Of a DNA stretch of 64,000 nucleotides, positions 12,421 through 23,326 are shown piece by piece; positions within the stretch are counted from its first letter, which is position 1, and each line of letters starts with the position of its first letter. The DNA is from Artemisia argyi (taxonomy: Eukaryota > Streptophyta > Magnoliopsida > Asterales > Asteraceae): assembly GCA_030686995.1 (NCBI GenBank), contig CM060697.1:105275272-105339271 (forward strand), read 5' to 3'. Below the pieces are notes generated by a model. That model ran no database searches. It was not told the DNA's origin and saw only the letters and a list, made by a program, of their open reading frames with translations. The translations under genes were made by a program, and so were the position numbers.

Positions 12421-13125
12421 TTGTTCGTTTCTCATATTGAAGGGTAAAGACCCAAAAATATGATTCGGAATCAAGAGTTTGTGTTGAGTCAACATGATCA
12501 AGATCTCCTAATATTTTAATGATGACAAATAAACCTTCGAAACACATAAAATAACAAACGGTAGCCAAAATTCCCCGAATCCATATCTGGTGCTGGCGCG
12601 CTGCCCGCGTGTTGACGCGTGGGTGACGCGCCAGGCTTCTGTATGGTTCGGGACGAATTTTGAACTTTCCCCTTACCCGACAAATGTGGATCTTTCAATA
12701 CATGTATAAATATGTTATGCTTAATTAAGAACACTCGAAACGAGTTTTGAGATTAGAGAGATCCCACTTTTAAAACACCCAATTACGGGAAAATGCCAAC
12801 TCATGTTTTTCTATCAAATGCCTCTAGCCAAGGCTTTTTCAAACTTAGGGAGCTTATATACTTCACGTAACATCACGTGAAAGCATCCATATGCTTATAT
12901 CCCGTGCTTACGTCTTCTCTAATCACGTAACGGGTTTACTCCCTTATTGATTAAACTAAATCCAAGGTCTCTTTGCGTAAACGCATCCTTACCCGCATGG
13001 GTTATGCTTTACATCTAGGTAAAGCACTTGACTTGTTTGCACCAAGGTGTTAGTTGAGTACGTCGAGTCGTGAAAAGTCACAAGTTATGAAACTATGGAT
13101 TCTCATGTTACTTAGACTTATAAGT
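12421..13125 (+). repeat. LTR-like repeat with GC hairpin and TATA box
   Basis: Non-coding repeat-like sequence containing the GC-rich hairpin at 12,574-12,652 and TATAAATA at 12,705-12,712, the same layout as in the repeat at 37,956-38,585. No gene or clean LTR boundary was found. Confidence 0.4.
12574..12652 (+). promoter_or_regulatory. GC-rich hairpin, family 1, copy a
   Basis: The core CTGGCGCG...CGCGCCAG (12,593-12,634) is flanked by outer arms CCCGAATCCATA and TATGGTTCGGG, which pair with each other but are not shared with the other copies of this core. A TATAAATA follows 53 bp downstream. Confidence 0.6.
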
Positions 13126-13129
13126 AACT

Positions 13130-14400
13130 TATGATTTTCTCAACTTATAATCTTAATTGTCTAAACCTTCTCTTCTTAATGACAATAAGATTACTTCTTA
13201 ATCTTTTCCTAATCACTTCTTAACCCTCTTAATCACAAAAGACAAAGCCACCAAAATATCCCACAATCTCTCACAAAAATCATTTTCCAACATCTTCTTA
13301 CATATTCCCTTACACCTCTTACACACCCTTACACCCTTTGACTCACACACTCTCCCACACAAGATTCCCCTCACTTTATACAATACCAATACACCTTTCT
13401 CATACACCAATACATACTCTTCCATATACACACATACACTCTTTTCTACATCCTTTCACATACACACTTTCTCATACATACACTCTTTTCTACACACACC
13501 TTTATTTTCAAAATACACATTTCACTCACATACCCCTCTTCACACACACAAGGCTCCCCATCCAATCACTCTTACACATACTTACACATACAACTCAGTC
13601 CCTAGAAACATCATATCTTATACAACCCATATCTTACACTCCCAATACTTTTTCATTCAAAATACACATACTACTCACAACCATTTCACCTTCTACACAC
13701 ACTAGGCTCCCCATCACATCTAACTCTTACATATTCTCTTACACACTCTTACACTATCCAACCTTTATTCCCTTACACACTTACACAATCCAACACATAC
13801 TCTACACACTCTTCATCTCAACCATTCATTCTCTTACAACACATCCCCTCACCAACATCCACACTTTCTCTCCAAGGAATGAATATTCTCATCTTAACCA
13901 AACCATGGTTTATCCTAACCCAACTATGGTTACTTCTCAACACACACCCTTCTTAACCCAACCATGGTTATTCTAACCCAACTATGGTTAGTTCTCTACA
14001 CTTAACCTTGGTTAACTCTTAACCACACCAAGGATGGAATATTCCCTTGGATATGCTTCTCTTAACCCAACCATGATTCACATCTAACCAAACTATGGTT
14101 ACTTCTTAACTTACCTCATTCTCACCCAATCATGGTTAACTCTTAACCACACCAAGGATGGAACATTCCCTTGGATACACTCTTTAACCTAACCATGGTT
14201 TATTCTCTACACCTTTAACCTAACCATGGTTACTTCTTAACCTAACCCTCCTCACTCTTCCCTATAGAGGAATATACCATGGTATATTCTCTTCTCTCTT
14301 TTCTATGCCATATGAGGAATACTCATTCTACCCCTACCCAATTATCTCTTCTTTCTTTCTATCTTTGATAATTGGTTTTCTAATAAACATTTCACAAAAC
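13130..14400. repeat. G-poor, C/T/A-rich asymmetric tract
   Basis: About 1.27 kb in which the + strand is dominated by C, T and A (cacac, cttac, tacac words) with few G. A 212-codon open frame at 13,338-13,976, made of His, Thr, Pro, Ser, Tyr and Leu, follows directly from the composition and is not a credible gene. Confidence 0.7.
13880..14285. repeat. Cluster of AACCATGGTT palindromes
   Basis: Five exact CCATGG cores, each within (A)ACCATGGT(T), and at least six one-base variants (AACTATGGTTA, AATCATGGTTAA, AACCTTGGTTAA) occur within 400 bp. They are interleaved with a repeated 'accaaggatggaa-attcccttgga' phrase. Each word is self-complementary. The role is unknown. Confidence 0.65.
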
Positions 14401-14432
14401 ATTTTCCAAATTGGCTATTTGAGTTGGTAAAC

Positions 14433-14617
14433 CTTAGATTGATTAATGTTAAGGTTTTGTGTGAAGTACAATTGGGGGTTTAGCAAGGTAAGGTAGTTAT
14501 AAGGTCAACACCCAAAGATTTGAGAAAATCTTTACAGACGCCTGGCGCGCTGCCCACGCATTGACGCATGGGTGACGCGCCGGCCTCGGTAAAATTTTCC
14601 CAGGGTTTTGCGTATAA
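14433..14617 (+). repeat. Left part of a 630-bp repeat interrupted by a CACTA element
   Basis: Matches the first ~190 bp of the intact copy at 37,956-38,585, from 'ttagattgattaatg' up to the TATA box, and contains the family 1 GC hairpin. The rest of the repeat resumes at 28,607, across the CACTA insertion. Confidence 0.85.
14522..14601 (+). promoter_or_regulatory. GC-rich hairpin, family 1, copy b
   Basis: Core CTGGCGCGC...GACGCGCCGG with inner GCCCACGC/GCATGGGT pairing. The outer arms GAGAAAATCTTTAC and GGTAAAATTTTCCC pair imperfectly. Its TATA box is split by the CACTA insertion at 14,618. Confidence 0.65.
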
Positions 14618-14639
14618 CACTAGTACAAAAACGACCTAT

Positions 14640-16680
14640 GGTCACACATGGTCGATTTGGAACAGCCACACATTCAAATATTTGTGTGGCTGAAGGTAGG
14701 TAAATTGACAACATTTACGAATTAGTCACACATGAGCATTTCGAATGTGTGACCATAAGACCTCTATTGCCACACAATCGACCCTTATATGACTAAACGT
14801 AACTGGTGATTTTGTTCCATATCATTTAGTCACATATGCATTTGGAACGTGTGACAAATACAAGTAACCTTGATACCATACATGGTCACACTAAACTTAT
14901 AGTCACATTTGCTTCTAATAGTATGACCAAATGCCATATACGGTCACACAAAACAGTTTGTCACACATTATTTAAGTGTAGCCAAAATCCAGTACATATA
15001 GTCACACTAAACAGTTTGTCACACATTATTTAAGTGTAGCCAAAATATGATTTGTGTGACTAAATGTTGACAAAGGCCACACAAAAACCCAATTCATGTG
15101 GCAAGTGGATGATCAATAGTCACACAAAATACACATTCCTTCACCTTAAATAGCATATGGTCATACTTATTAATACTTTTGGTCACTTGATGGTTAGTTG
15201 TATGTGACTAAATACACTCCCAAAAACATGCTTTGTGTGACTAAATGTTACCAAAGGCCACACAAAAACCAAATTCATGTGGCAAGTGGATGATCAATAG
15301 TCACACAAACTACACATTCCTTCACTTTAAACAGCATATGGTCACACTTATTAACACTTTTGGTCACTTGATGGTTAGTTGTATGTGACTAAATTCACTC
15401 CCAAAAACATGTTTTGTGTGACTAAATGTTACCAAAGGCCACACAAAAACCAAATTCATGTGGCAAGTGGATGATCAATAGTCACACAAAATACACATTC
15501 CTTCACTTTAAACAGCATATGGTCACACTTATTAACACTTTTGGTCACTTAATGGTTAGTTTTATGTGACTAAATTCACTCCCAAAAACATGGTTTGTGT
15601 GACTAAATGTTACCAAAGGCCACACAAAAACCAAATTCATGTGGCAAGTGGATGATCAATAGTCACAAAAAATACACATTCCTTCACTTTAAACAGCATA
15701 TGGTCACACTTATTAACACTTGATGGTTAGTTGTATGTGACTAAATACACTCCCAAAAACATGCTTTGTGTGACTAAATGTAAGTAAAGGCCACACGAAA
15801 ACCAAATTTATGTGGCAATTGGATGATCTATAGTCACACAAACCATACATTCCTTTCCTTTCAACACCATATAGTCACACTTATTAACACTTTTGGTCAC
15901 TTGATGGTTAGTTGTATGTGACTAAATACACTCCCAAAATCATGTTTTGTGTGACTAAATGCTATCAAAGGCCAGACAAAAACGAAATTCATGTGGCCAT
16001 TGGATGATCAATAGCCACACAAGATACACATTCCTTCACTTTAAACATCATATGGTCACACTTATTCACACCTTTGGTCATTTTATGTGTACTTGTATGT
16101 GACTAAATACACCCCCAAAAGCATGCTTTGTGTGACTAAATGCTACCAAATGCCACACAATAACAAAATTCATATGGCCATTGGATGATCAATAGCCACA
16201 CAAGATACACATTCCTTTACTTTAAACATCATATGGTCACACTTATTCACACTTTTGGTCACTTTATGCTAGGTTGTATGTGACTAACTAAGCCCCCAAA
16301 AACATGCTTTGTGTGACTAAATGTTACCAAAGGCCACACATAAACAAAATTCATGTGGCCATTGGATGATCAATATCCACACAAGATACACATTCCTTTA
16401 CTTTAAACATCATATGGTCACACTTATTCATACTTTTGGTCACTTTATGCTTACTTGTATATGACTAACTACACCCCCAAAAGCATGCTTTGTGTGACTA
16501 AATGCTACCAAATGCCACACAATAACAAAATTCATGTGGCCATTGGATGATCAATAGCCACACAAGATACACATTCATTTACTTTAAACATCATATGGTC
16601 ACACTTATTCACACTTTTTGTCACTTTATGCTAGGTTGTATGTGACTAACTACACCCCAAAAACATGCTTTGTGTGACTA
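14640..16680 (+). repeat. Left subterminal array of the CACTA, ~181-bp units
   Basis: Nine roughly full units begin with TTTGTGTGACTAAATG at about 15,051, 15,232, 15,413, 15,594, 15,765, 15,946, 16,127, 16,308 and 16,489, and a tenth start lies at 16,669. Spacing is 180-181 bp except one 171-bp unit. Each unit carries GTGTGAC, GCCACAC and GTCACAC words in both orientations, typical of transposase-binding subterminal repeats of CACTA elements. More diverged copies fill 14,640-15,050. Confidence 0.85.
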
Positions 16681-16681
16681 A

Positions 16682-17130
16682 CACTACAAGAAAAACGGGC
16701 ATTTGGGAGGGTGGAAAACCGTGCCAATTACTCAAAAAGCCGTGCCAAATGCTATTTGGCACGGCTTTGGCACGATTTTGGCTCCGTCCTAAATATGAGG
16801 GTGCCAAATATAATTGGGTCGGGTTGAAACCGTGCTAAATACTATTTCGCACGGTCCATGGGACGGTTTGAACTTTGAAGTAGGGGTGCCATGAGTGAGG
16901 TATTTGGCACGGATGACAATCTTCCGTTCCAAAATTGGCCAAATGCATATTTGGTACTAATTCATCTCCCGTGCCGAATGTGCATTTGGCACAATTTTTA
17001 TTTATCGTGCTAAAATTAAATAGGACGGTTTTATCTGCTGTGACAAACGTATTTGGCACGATTTCCATTTTAGTGCCAAACGTATTGGGCACATTTTTAT
17101 CCGCCTTGCCAAATAGTTTTTACTACACCA
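16682..17130 (+). mobile_element. Second CACTA-like terminus nested in the array
   Basis: CACTACAAGAAAAACGGGC at 16,682, preceded by TAA, is a textbook CACTA end. It is followed by a different subterminal motif, GTGCCAAAT/TTGGCACGG, repeated in both orientations to about 17,110. No matching right end (TTTTCTTGTAGTG) was found in the window, so this is a truncated or rearranged second element. Confidence 0.6.
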
Positions 17131-17400
17131 TCGTATCAACCAATCACCTCATATATGCGCAAATTTAATTGAATCGAAGCCAAAAATAAATTGAACTCAA
17201 TTTTTATTAATCATCCATAAAATGAAGTCAACATGATCACTTGAATACAATAAAATAAAAACCAATACGTCCAACATCTGTGTAAACCATGGTCTTTAGA
17301 ATGACAAAGTCATAACTAGAACTTAATAAAAATCACTAAGACAATTTATTACAAATGAAAACAAATAACGCTCATCAGATCACGTCTTAATCTGCACCCT
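17125..17400 (+). repeat. Direct repeat inside the CACTA, copy 1
   Basis: Closely matches 19,895-20,180: 'aaccaatacgtccaac', 'aaccatggtctttagaatg' and 'aatcactaagacaatttatta' occur in the same order. It suggests an internal duplication or two related elements. Confidence 0.7.
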
Positions 17401-19894
17401 CTATCCAATTTTGAGCTCTTATATGTACTTTAAATCCTTTGTACATGTTATAAAACCCTGATGGAAATCTACATGAAGAAGAAGCATATAAATATACAAT
17501 GATACTTATGAAATATCTTTATTTTGAAAACCTTAAAAATAAACAATATAAATGAGCAGGTGGAGGATGAGGATACGTCACCTTGAATAAAGTTCATTAT
17601 AACTTAAACTGCAACCTTTACGTGGAATCAAACAATCATCTATAGATAACATTTCAAAGTGTTCTCCATTCTCATTCAAAAGCACAATAAAACTTACCTG
17701 AATAATGCTCGGTATGAAAGTTCACTTGTTTTGATCAAGGTCTCCTAAAATTACAATAAAATCCCACTAAGATTTTTCACAAGTTTAAAACCGCACTCTT
17801 TCGTTAAATAGAAATCTTAGTTGATTGGTGGAGTATCCAATTAAAGCCTAAATAATGTTTTTATTAAATTAATCACATGAAGCTAATCAAACATTTTAAG
17901 ATTGATCAATATCTCAATTTTATAACTTTATTAGCAGTACCAATACTAACATGGAGATTCATATATATGTTTCAAGTACCCATTTTTCTCAAATATAAAA
18001 CTCCATTGACATTGCTCTATAATTAAGATATACTTGACGCTTTAACAAAGTTACATAAGTCGCCATCATGCCATAATTTTTAACGCTTATATTAATAATA
18101 TCTTGTAACATATAGCATCAAGTAACGATGGAAGAAGTAGGGTAGTCAATAGGGTCAGGTCAACCCGAACCCGATAAGCCTTATAAGGTCGGGTTGGAAA
18201 GTCTTATCGGGTTAGTTTGTCCCGAACCCGATAACCCGATATTGTTATAAGGTCGGGTTCAGGTTAAATTATTTACATTATCGGGTCAACCCAATATGAC
18301 CCGAATGATAGTTTTTATACATAAAAAAAAAAATACAAAAGCCAACCTGCTTATTCAATTCGAACAACACATAAAATGTGAATGATGTAAAAGTGTATAA
18401 AATGTGTAAGAATTGAAAGAAGGAAGACTTAAGTTATTAAAATCAATATGAAGAAAGATAGAGAAACATCGAATGACAGTCACATATATATTTGTGATGC
18501 CACAGTATATGAATACACATAACGTAATTTTGAGTCTATATGTCTAACTTATCACAGGACTATATATATAACATACCATAACATTTATCTTAAATGCATG
18601 TATTATATGTACTAACTATCAACTGTGATACCAATGATTGAGCAATCACAGTGTTGGTGTATGACTTTTTCACACGATACAAAGTCTATTACTGCTCTTG
18701 GTTACTAACAGAGTATTGACATCATTAGACTTTTTTAATGTCTTAAACTATAGAGTTGTTTCCAATTGCTAATTTGGTTGAATCTAAGGAATGTTAATAA
18801 TAATCATAACAATTTGTTTGAGTCCTAAAAACTATTGTCTAAACAATCACACTTTGCATAGTCATTTTATCAAACAAATGGTGTGCACAGACTTGATTAT
18901 TTTTATAAATCACACAAAACCCATCATAAATCCAAACATATAAGATCAAAATCATAACAATTAACATTTTTTTACCTGGTGTTAAATAACTACTAAATTG
19001 ATGATGAAATTGATGATAAAACACATTAAACTACCTGATCTGTAAAGAAGATCGTTGACAGTAGTGTCGGTTTGTGATTAGTAGCATAGCGGTGGTATAC
19101 CGGAGGTGGTAGAAGCAGTCATGGCCTCGTTGGGGTGGTGGTGGTAGAAGCAGCCGTGTGTGAGATTTGGGAGAAGAATATGAATAGTGTAGGGTTTTTC
19201 AATTGTGAAATAGATAAAAGAGGGAAAAGTTTTCTGTGATTAAGCATAGAAAGTTTGACGAGAAAATAGGCGGTTGGTAGACTTTCACGAAAAAATGAGC
19301 GGTATATTATAATTTTTTGGGATTAAGCATAAAAAGTTTTTGAAAGTTGGTATGTTTTGGAAATGGGTTGTGCATGTAGTTAAGCTGAAAGATAAAGTTT
19401 ATATTTTTAAAGTTTTTTTACAAATTAGTTGGAGCTGAAGCTTATTAATGTAAAATCGAATAAAAATACATCAAATTAATTTCAGATATATTTTCGATTT
19501 TTGCCTGATAATCATATTTTTAAGTGTATATATGTAATTTAACTGGCTATAAGCCCCCGTAAATCTTCATAAGCCCCTTTCAATGGGCTTAGGCTTATGA
19601 AGGCTTATAACTTATATAAGCCTCCATAAGCTCGTGTGACAAACAATGGCAGAGTAAGACAATTTTTTGTAAGAGGTCCAACAGTGTAATTCTAATGATG
19701 TAAGAGGGCCAGAGTGTAATAATTTTTTTAATTATATGAAAATGGACAAAAAAACATTAAAATAAAAAATTTGTCGGACGGTCACCACCCCTTTGGTCTC
19801 TACTTGGCTCCACCAATGGTTGCAAATTTTCGTTAGCATGTTTGTGTAGTAGTGATTGCTAACGTGTATTAACACCATTTTCTGTTACAAATAG
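17401..19894. other. CACTA interior, no gene recognised
   Basis: AT-rich sequence without a credible frame. About 18,150-18,310 repeats CCCGATAA/TTATCGGGTT words in both orientations. Around 19,545-19,640 an 'ataagcc' and 'ggcttat' inverted cluster occurs. A GGTGGTGG-rich patch lies near 19,120-19,155. Confidence 0.5.
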
Positions 19895-20180
19895 GTTTTC
19901 ATGCACCATCGAATCAATCAACCATTTCATATATACGCAAATATAATTCAATCGAAGCCAAAAATAAATTGAACACAATTTTTTTTGATCATCTGTAAAC
20001 TCAAGTCAGCATATATGGTTACTTGAATACCATATAGTCTAAACCAATACGTCCAACTTCCTAGTAAACCATGGTCTTTAGAATGACAAAGTCATAACTA
20101 GAACTAAATATAAATCACTAAGACAATTTATTACTAACTTACACAAATAAAGCTCATCGGATCACGTTTTCATCATAAAC
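19895..20180 (+). repeat. Direct repeat inside the CACTA, copy 2
   Basis: Partner of 17,125-17,400, same orientation. Confidence 0.7.
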
Positions 20181-20559
20181 CCTGCATAATATAAATATTT
20201 CAATATTAGAAATATATATGAAACAAAAAACAAATCAATATGCAAAATAGTAATAAAAATGGTATACAATCAGCTAACAAAAGGGGGTTTATGAAATAGT
20301 GTTACGGATTACTGCAGCTGAAGAAGTTTATGTGATGAAAAAGTGATGAAATTAGGGTAGTGAATAAAAGGGGGTTTATTAAAAAGTGCTAGGGTTTATG
20401 AATCGTGTAGTGGATTAAAGGGTGTAAAGGGGTTGTGTTTGTAAATTGTATAAGTTATAGGGTTAAATGGTAAAATATCATAACGGTTTAAACCATTTTC
20501 CGTTTGTTTTTTTTCTTGATTTCGATCATTTTTATACGTCTGGGACTGTTTTTGTTCAT

Positions 20560-21190
20560 TGTCTAACGTTTTCTTAAAAAAACGTATGAAGGCGTACAAA
20601 ATGTACGAAAGCGAACGCCACAACGTAGCAAAACAAAGAAAAAAGGAGAAGGATATATGAAAACGAAAAAATCATACAAAAATGTACGAAAACATAATAA
20701 ACATTTCATAACGTTTTAACACAGAGGAAAGCGTTCAAAAAAGCTTGAAAACATATGAAAACGTTCAAAAATGGATGAAATTGGTCGAAAAGGTTGAAAT
20801 CGGTTGAACACGGTCGTAGTCAGTTTAAAACGATCTAAAATCCGTCGAAATCTGTAAAAAATTGTCAAAATCGGTCGAAAACTAGCGAGATCGGTCAAAA
20901 TCAATTAAAAACGGTAAAAAAGTGACGAAAAACATTACAAAACGTATAAAATATTATAAAACTGGACGAAAATCGATGAAAAGGTATAAAAACGGTCGAA
21001 AATGTAAAAAAAATATACTAAATCATAAAGAAAATGGACGAAAACCTAAAAAAAATGAACGAAAACGTCTAAAAAGGACAAAAACGTATAAAAACGGACG
21101 AAAATGTATAAAAACGGATGAAAATGGACGAAAACGTAGAAAAAACGGACAAAACATATAAAAACGGACTAAAATGTACAAAAATATACT
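20560..21190 (-). repeat. GAAAACG-type simple array inside the CACTA
   Basis: About 630 bp built from variants of 'gaaaacg' and 'aaaacggacgaaaatgtat'. Open frames on either strand here (Lys/Arg/Asn-rich on +, Phe/Arg-rich on -) are composition artefacts. The same word style makes up both arms of the foldback element at 56.1-58.9 kb. Confidence 0.7.
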
Positions 21191-23326
21191 ACACTTGTTT
21201 TTAAGACCTACATAGATTTGTATCATTGTAAGTAATTGTAAGTTTATATATAAACCTATTTACGGATTGCTATTTATGTGTAACACTTAGGGGTTCACGC
21301 ACGAAACCTCGGTTTATTCCCCCGTGACATGGGAACTCAAGCATAATTCAAGTTTCATACGTTCATAACATCTTTAGTATTCAACGTTGGCTTTCATTTT
21401 GAGTGTTGACAATTTAAGACATGTAATCGGAATAATGACATCAATCAGCTGCTTCATCGAGCGCGACTTCCCTTTTAAAGAAACGACTATTACCTTCTTA
21501 CCGTATATAATAAGTCGTGGTACCTATAGGAGTCGGCAACCCACTATACTATACACACCACTTCCATTCAAGATAATAACAAAGAAAGTTGCATATAAGC
21601 ATATAGCCAATCAACGCACTCGACTTTACACATCACGTGGACCATCAGATTGCCTTTACGGGTTCTCACAACCCTAAAGGCCTCCTTATAAATACTATAC
21701 CATTTTCTCGAAATTGTCCAAGTTAATCTCAAGCAACATATCCTACATTGGGAACTCCACATTCAATTCTAATATCCTCTAGGGTAATTGAGACAAACCA
21801 ACTGAGTCGACTCGTGAGCTGAGTCGATGCCTCACGTATGATATTCATATGTATAGTTATAAGTAGTTGTAATTTTAGCGTATACCCATATTTACACATT
21901 TGCTATTTATTTATATTGTATAACACTTAAGATTTCACACACACTAGTCTCGGTGTACACATTTGTGAATGGTCAGGAGATGGTCGGAACGGTCATCGGG
22001 ATACCCCGGTTAGACAATGTACATGTGGTACGTTGTCTAACCGGCACTACACAAATTAAACCGGGGCTAGATCCTATGCAACGTTGAAGAGTACGGATTC
22101 GACCCAGTAGAGTTAGGGATCGACAAGAAGTAGATTATATGCTTGATTTTTCATGTTCAGGGGTTTAGATTATTTGGCATCTTACTTAATGAACGAACAT
22201 AAATAAAAACAAATGATTTATTTCTTTCTAAACAAACATACACAAAAAAAGAAAGTCGTCTGTCCAAGTTTTTGTATTCGCTTATTTGTTCGAATAAACT
22301 TAAATGAACGATACAAACTCGTTCACGTTCGTACACTTCATTTACAACCGTATTCATAATTCAAACTTGTAACTTTTTTCAGATAGTAAAATAGACTTAT
22401 TTTTTACGGACTATATCAATAAGGACACAAACACTCCTTTGAGCTTTATCTATACGACACTAATAATTTGTGTATGAACTTAGGTAGTATTTGTTTTCAA
22501 ACATTTATATGTTTTATAGTTTGTTAACTGTGTTTTAAAAAAATTTCCCCAAAATTTAGTATTCCCCCCATATATTTTCACCATATCCCGCCTAAGTTTC
22601 TCCCAAAATTAAAATCAAATATTTTTTCATTTATTCAGCCACACTTATCTTTTTCCCCAAAAGAAAAATCACATCCTCTTTCATCTTCATCACCAACTAC
22701 AAACCATCTCATTTTGTAGTTACCCATCCTTGCCACCAGTACTCGAACCAAAAGCTAATGCCATTCACCATCATTGGTCCGGATTTTAAGGCCGTTAATC
22801 TATAAATCAGGTACTCTAATATATTATATCTACAATTTAAAAACCAATTAATGGTGTTCCTGGGTCAATTTCTTATATTGGTGATTTTTGAATTTAGGGT
22901 TTATGTGAATCCGAATCTATAAACTTTTAAGATAACTTTTACAGTAATTATTGTTCATTATATGTCGATTCCATTAATTTACATACTCAGTATATGCTTA
23001 ATTTTTATTACATGTATTTGCTACAATGGTTGTAGTTCATCTTATAGTAGTGGAGTTGGTGGCTGCCGAAAATTGGTGAGAGTTAGACAGGTTTTGGTTG
23101 TACATCTAGTTAGTGAGAGTCAGATAGGTTTTGCTTTTAGTGGGTTTGAGGGTCGGGATCTTGTCTTAGTTTGTTAGATTTTCACTTTCACGCGTCTTTG
23201 TTTTTTCATGAGATAGGTGCGCGTGTAGGGTCAATTGACAAACTATTTAAGCTGCTAACTTGGGTTTAAGGGTGTCAAATGGGCTGATCTTAAAAGTCTT
23301 AACTTTGTGTATGTTCTGTTTTCTAG
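21191..23326. other. CACTA interior upstream of the HD-ZIP III piece, no gene recognised
   Basis: Two related phrases occur at 21,225-21,330 and 21,845-21,960 (gtaa-ttgtaa...cacttag...ttcac-cac). An inverted repeat GGTTAGACAAC...GTTGTCTAACC style hairpin lies at about 22,006-22,044. No homeobox or leucine-zipper exons of HD-ZIP III type are visible here. Confidence 0.45.

Noticed and set aside
13338..13976. 212-codon open frame on the + strand
   Set aside because: Its His/Thr/Pro/Ser/Tyr/Leu composition follows from the G-poor C/T/A tract, where stops cannot easily form. No domain-like pattern.
15051..16680. The spaced 181-bp direct repeats as a CRISPR-like array
   Set aside because: Units are contiguous with no unique spacers, in a plant transposon end.
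19845..19865. 'gtgtagtagtg' as the right end of the second CACTA element
   Set aside because: Not a good inverted match to CACTACAAGAAAAA and not followed by TAA.
20716..21226. Phe-rich minus-strand and Lys-rich plus-strand frames
   Set aside because: Products of the GAAAACG array inside the CACTA.
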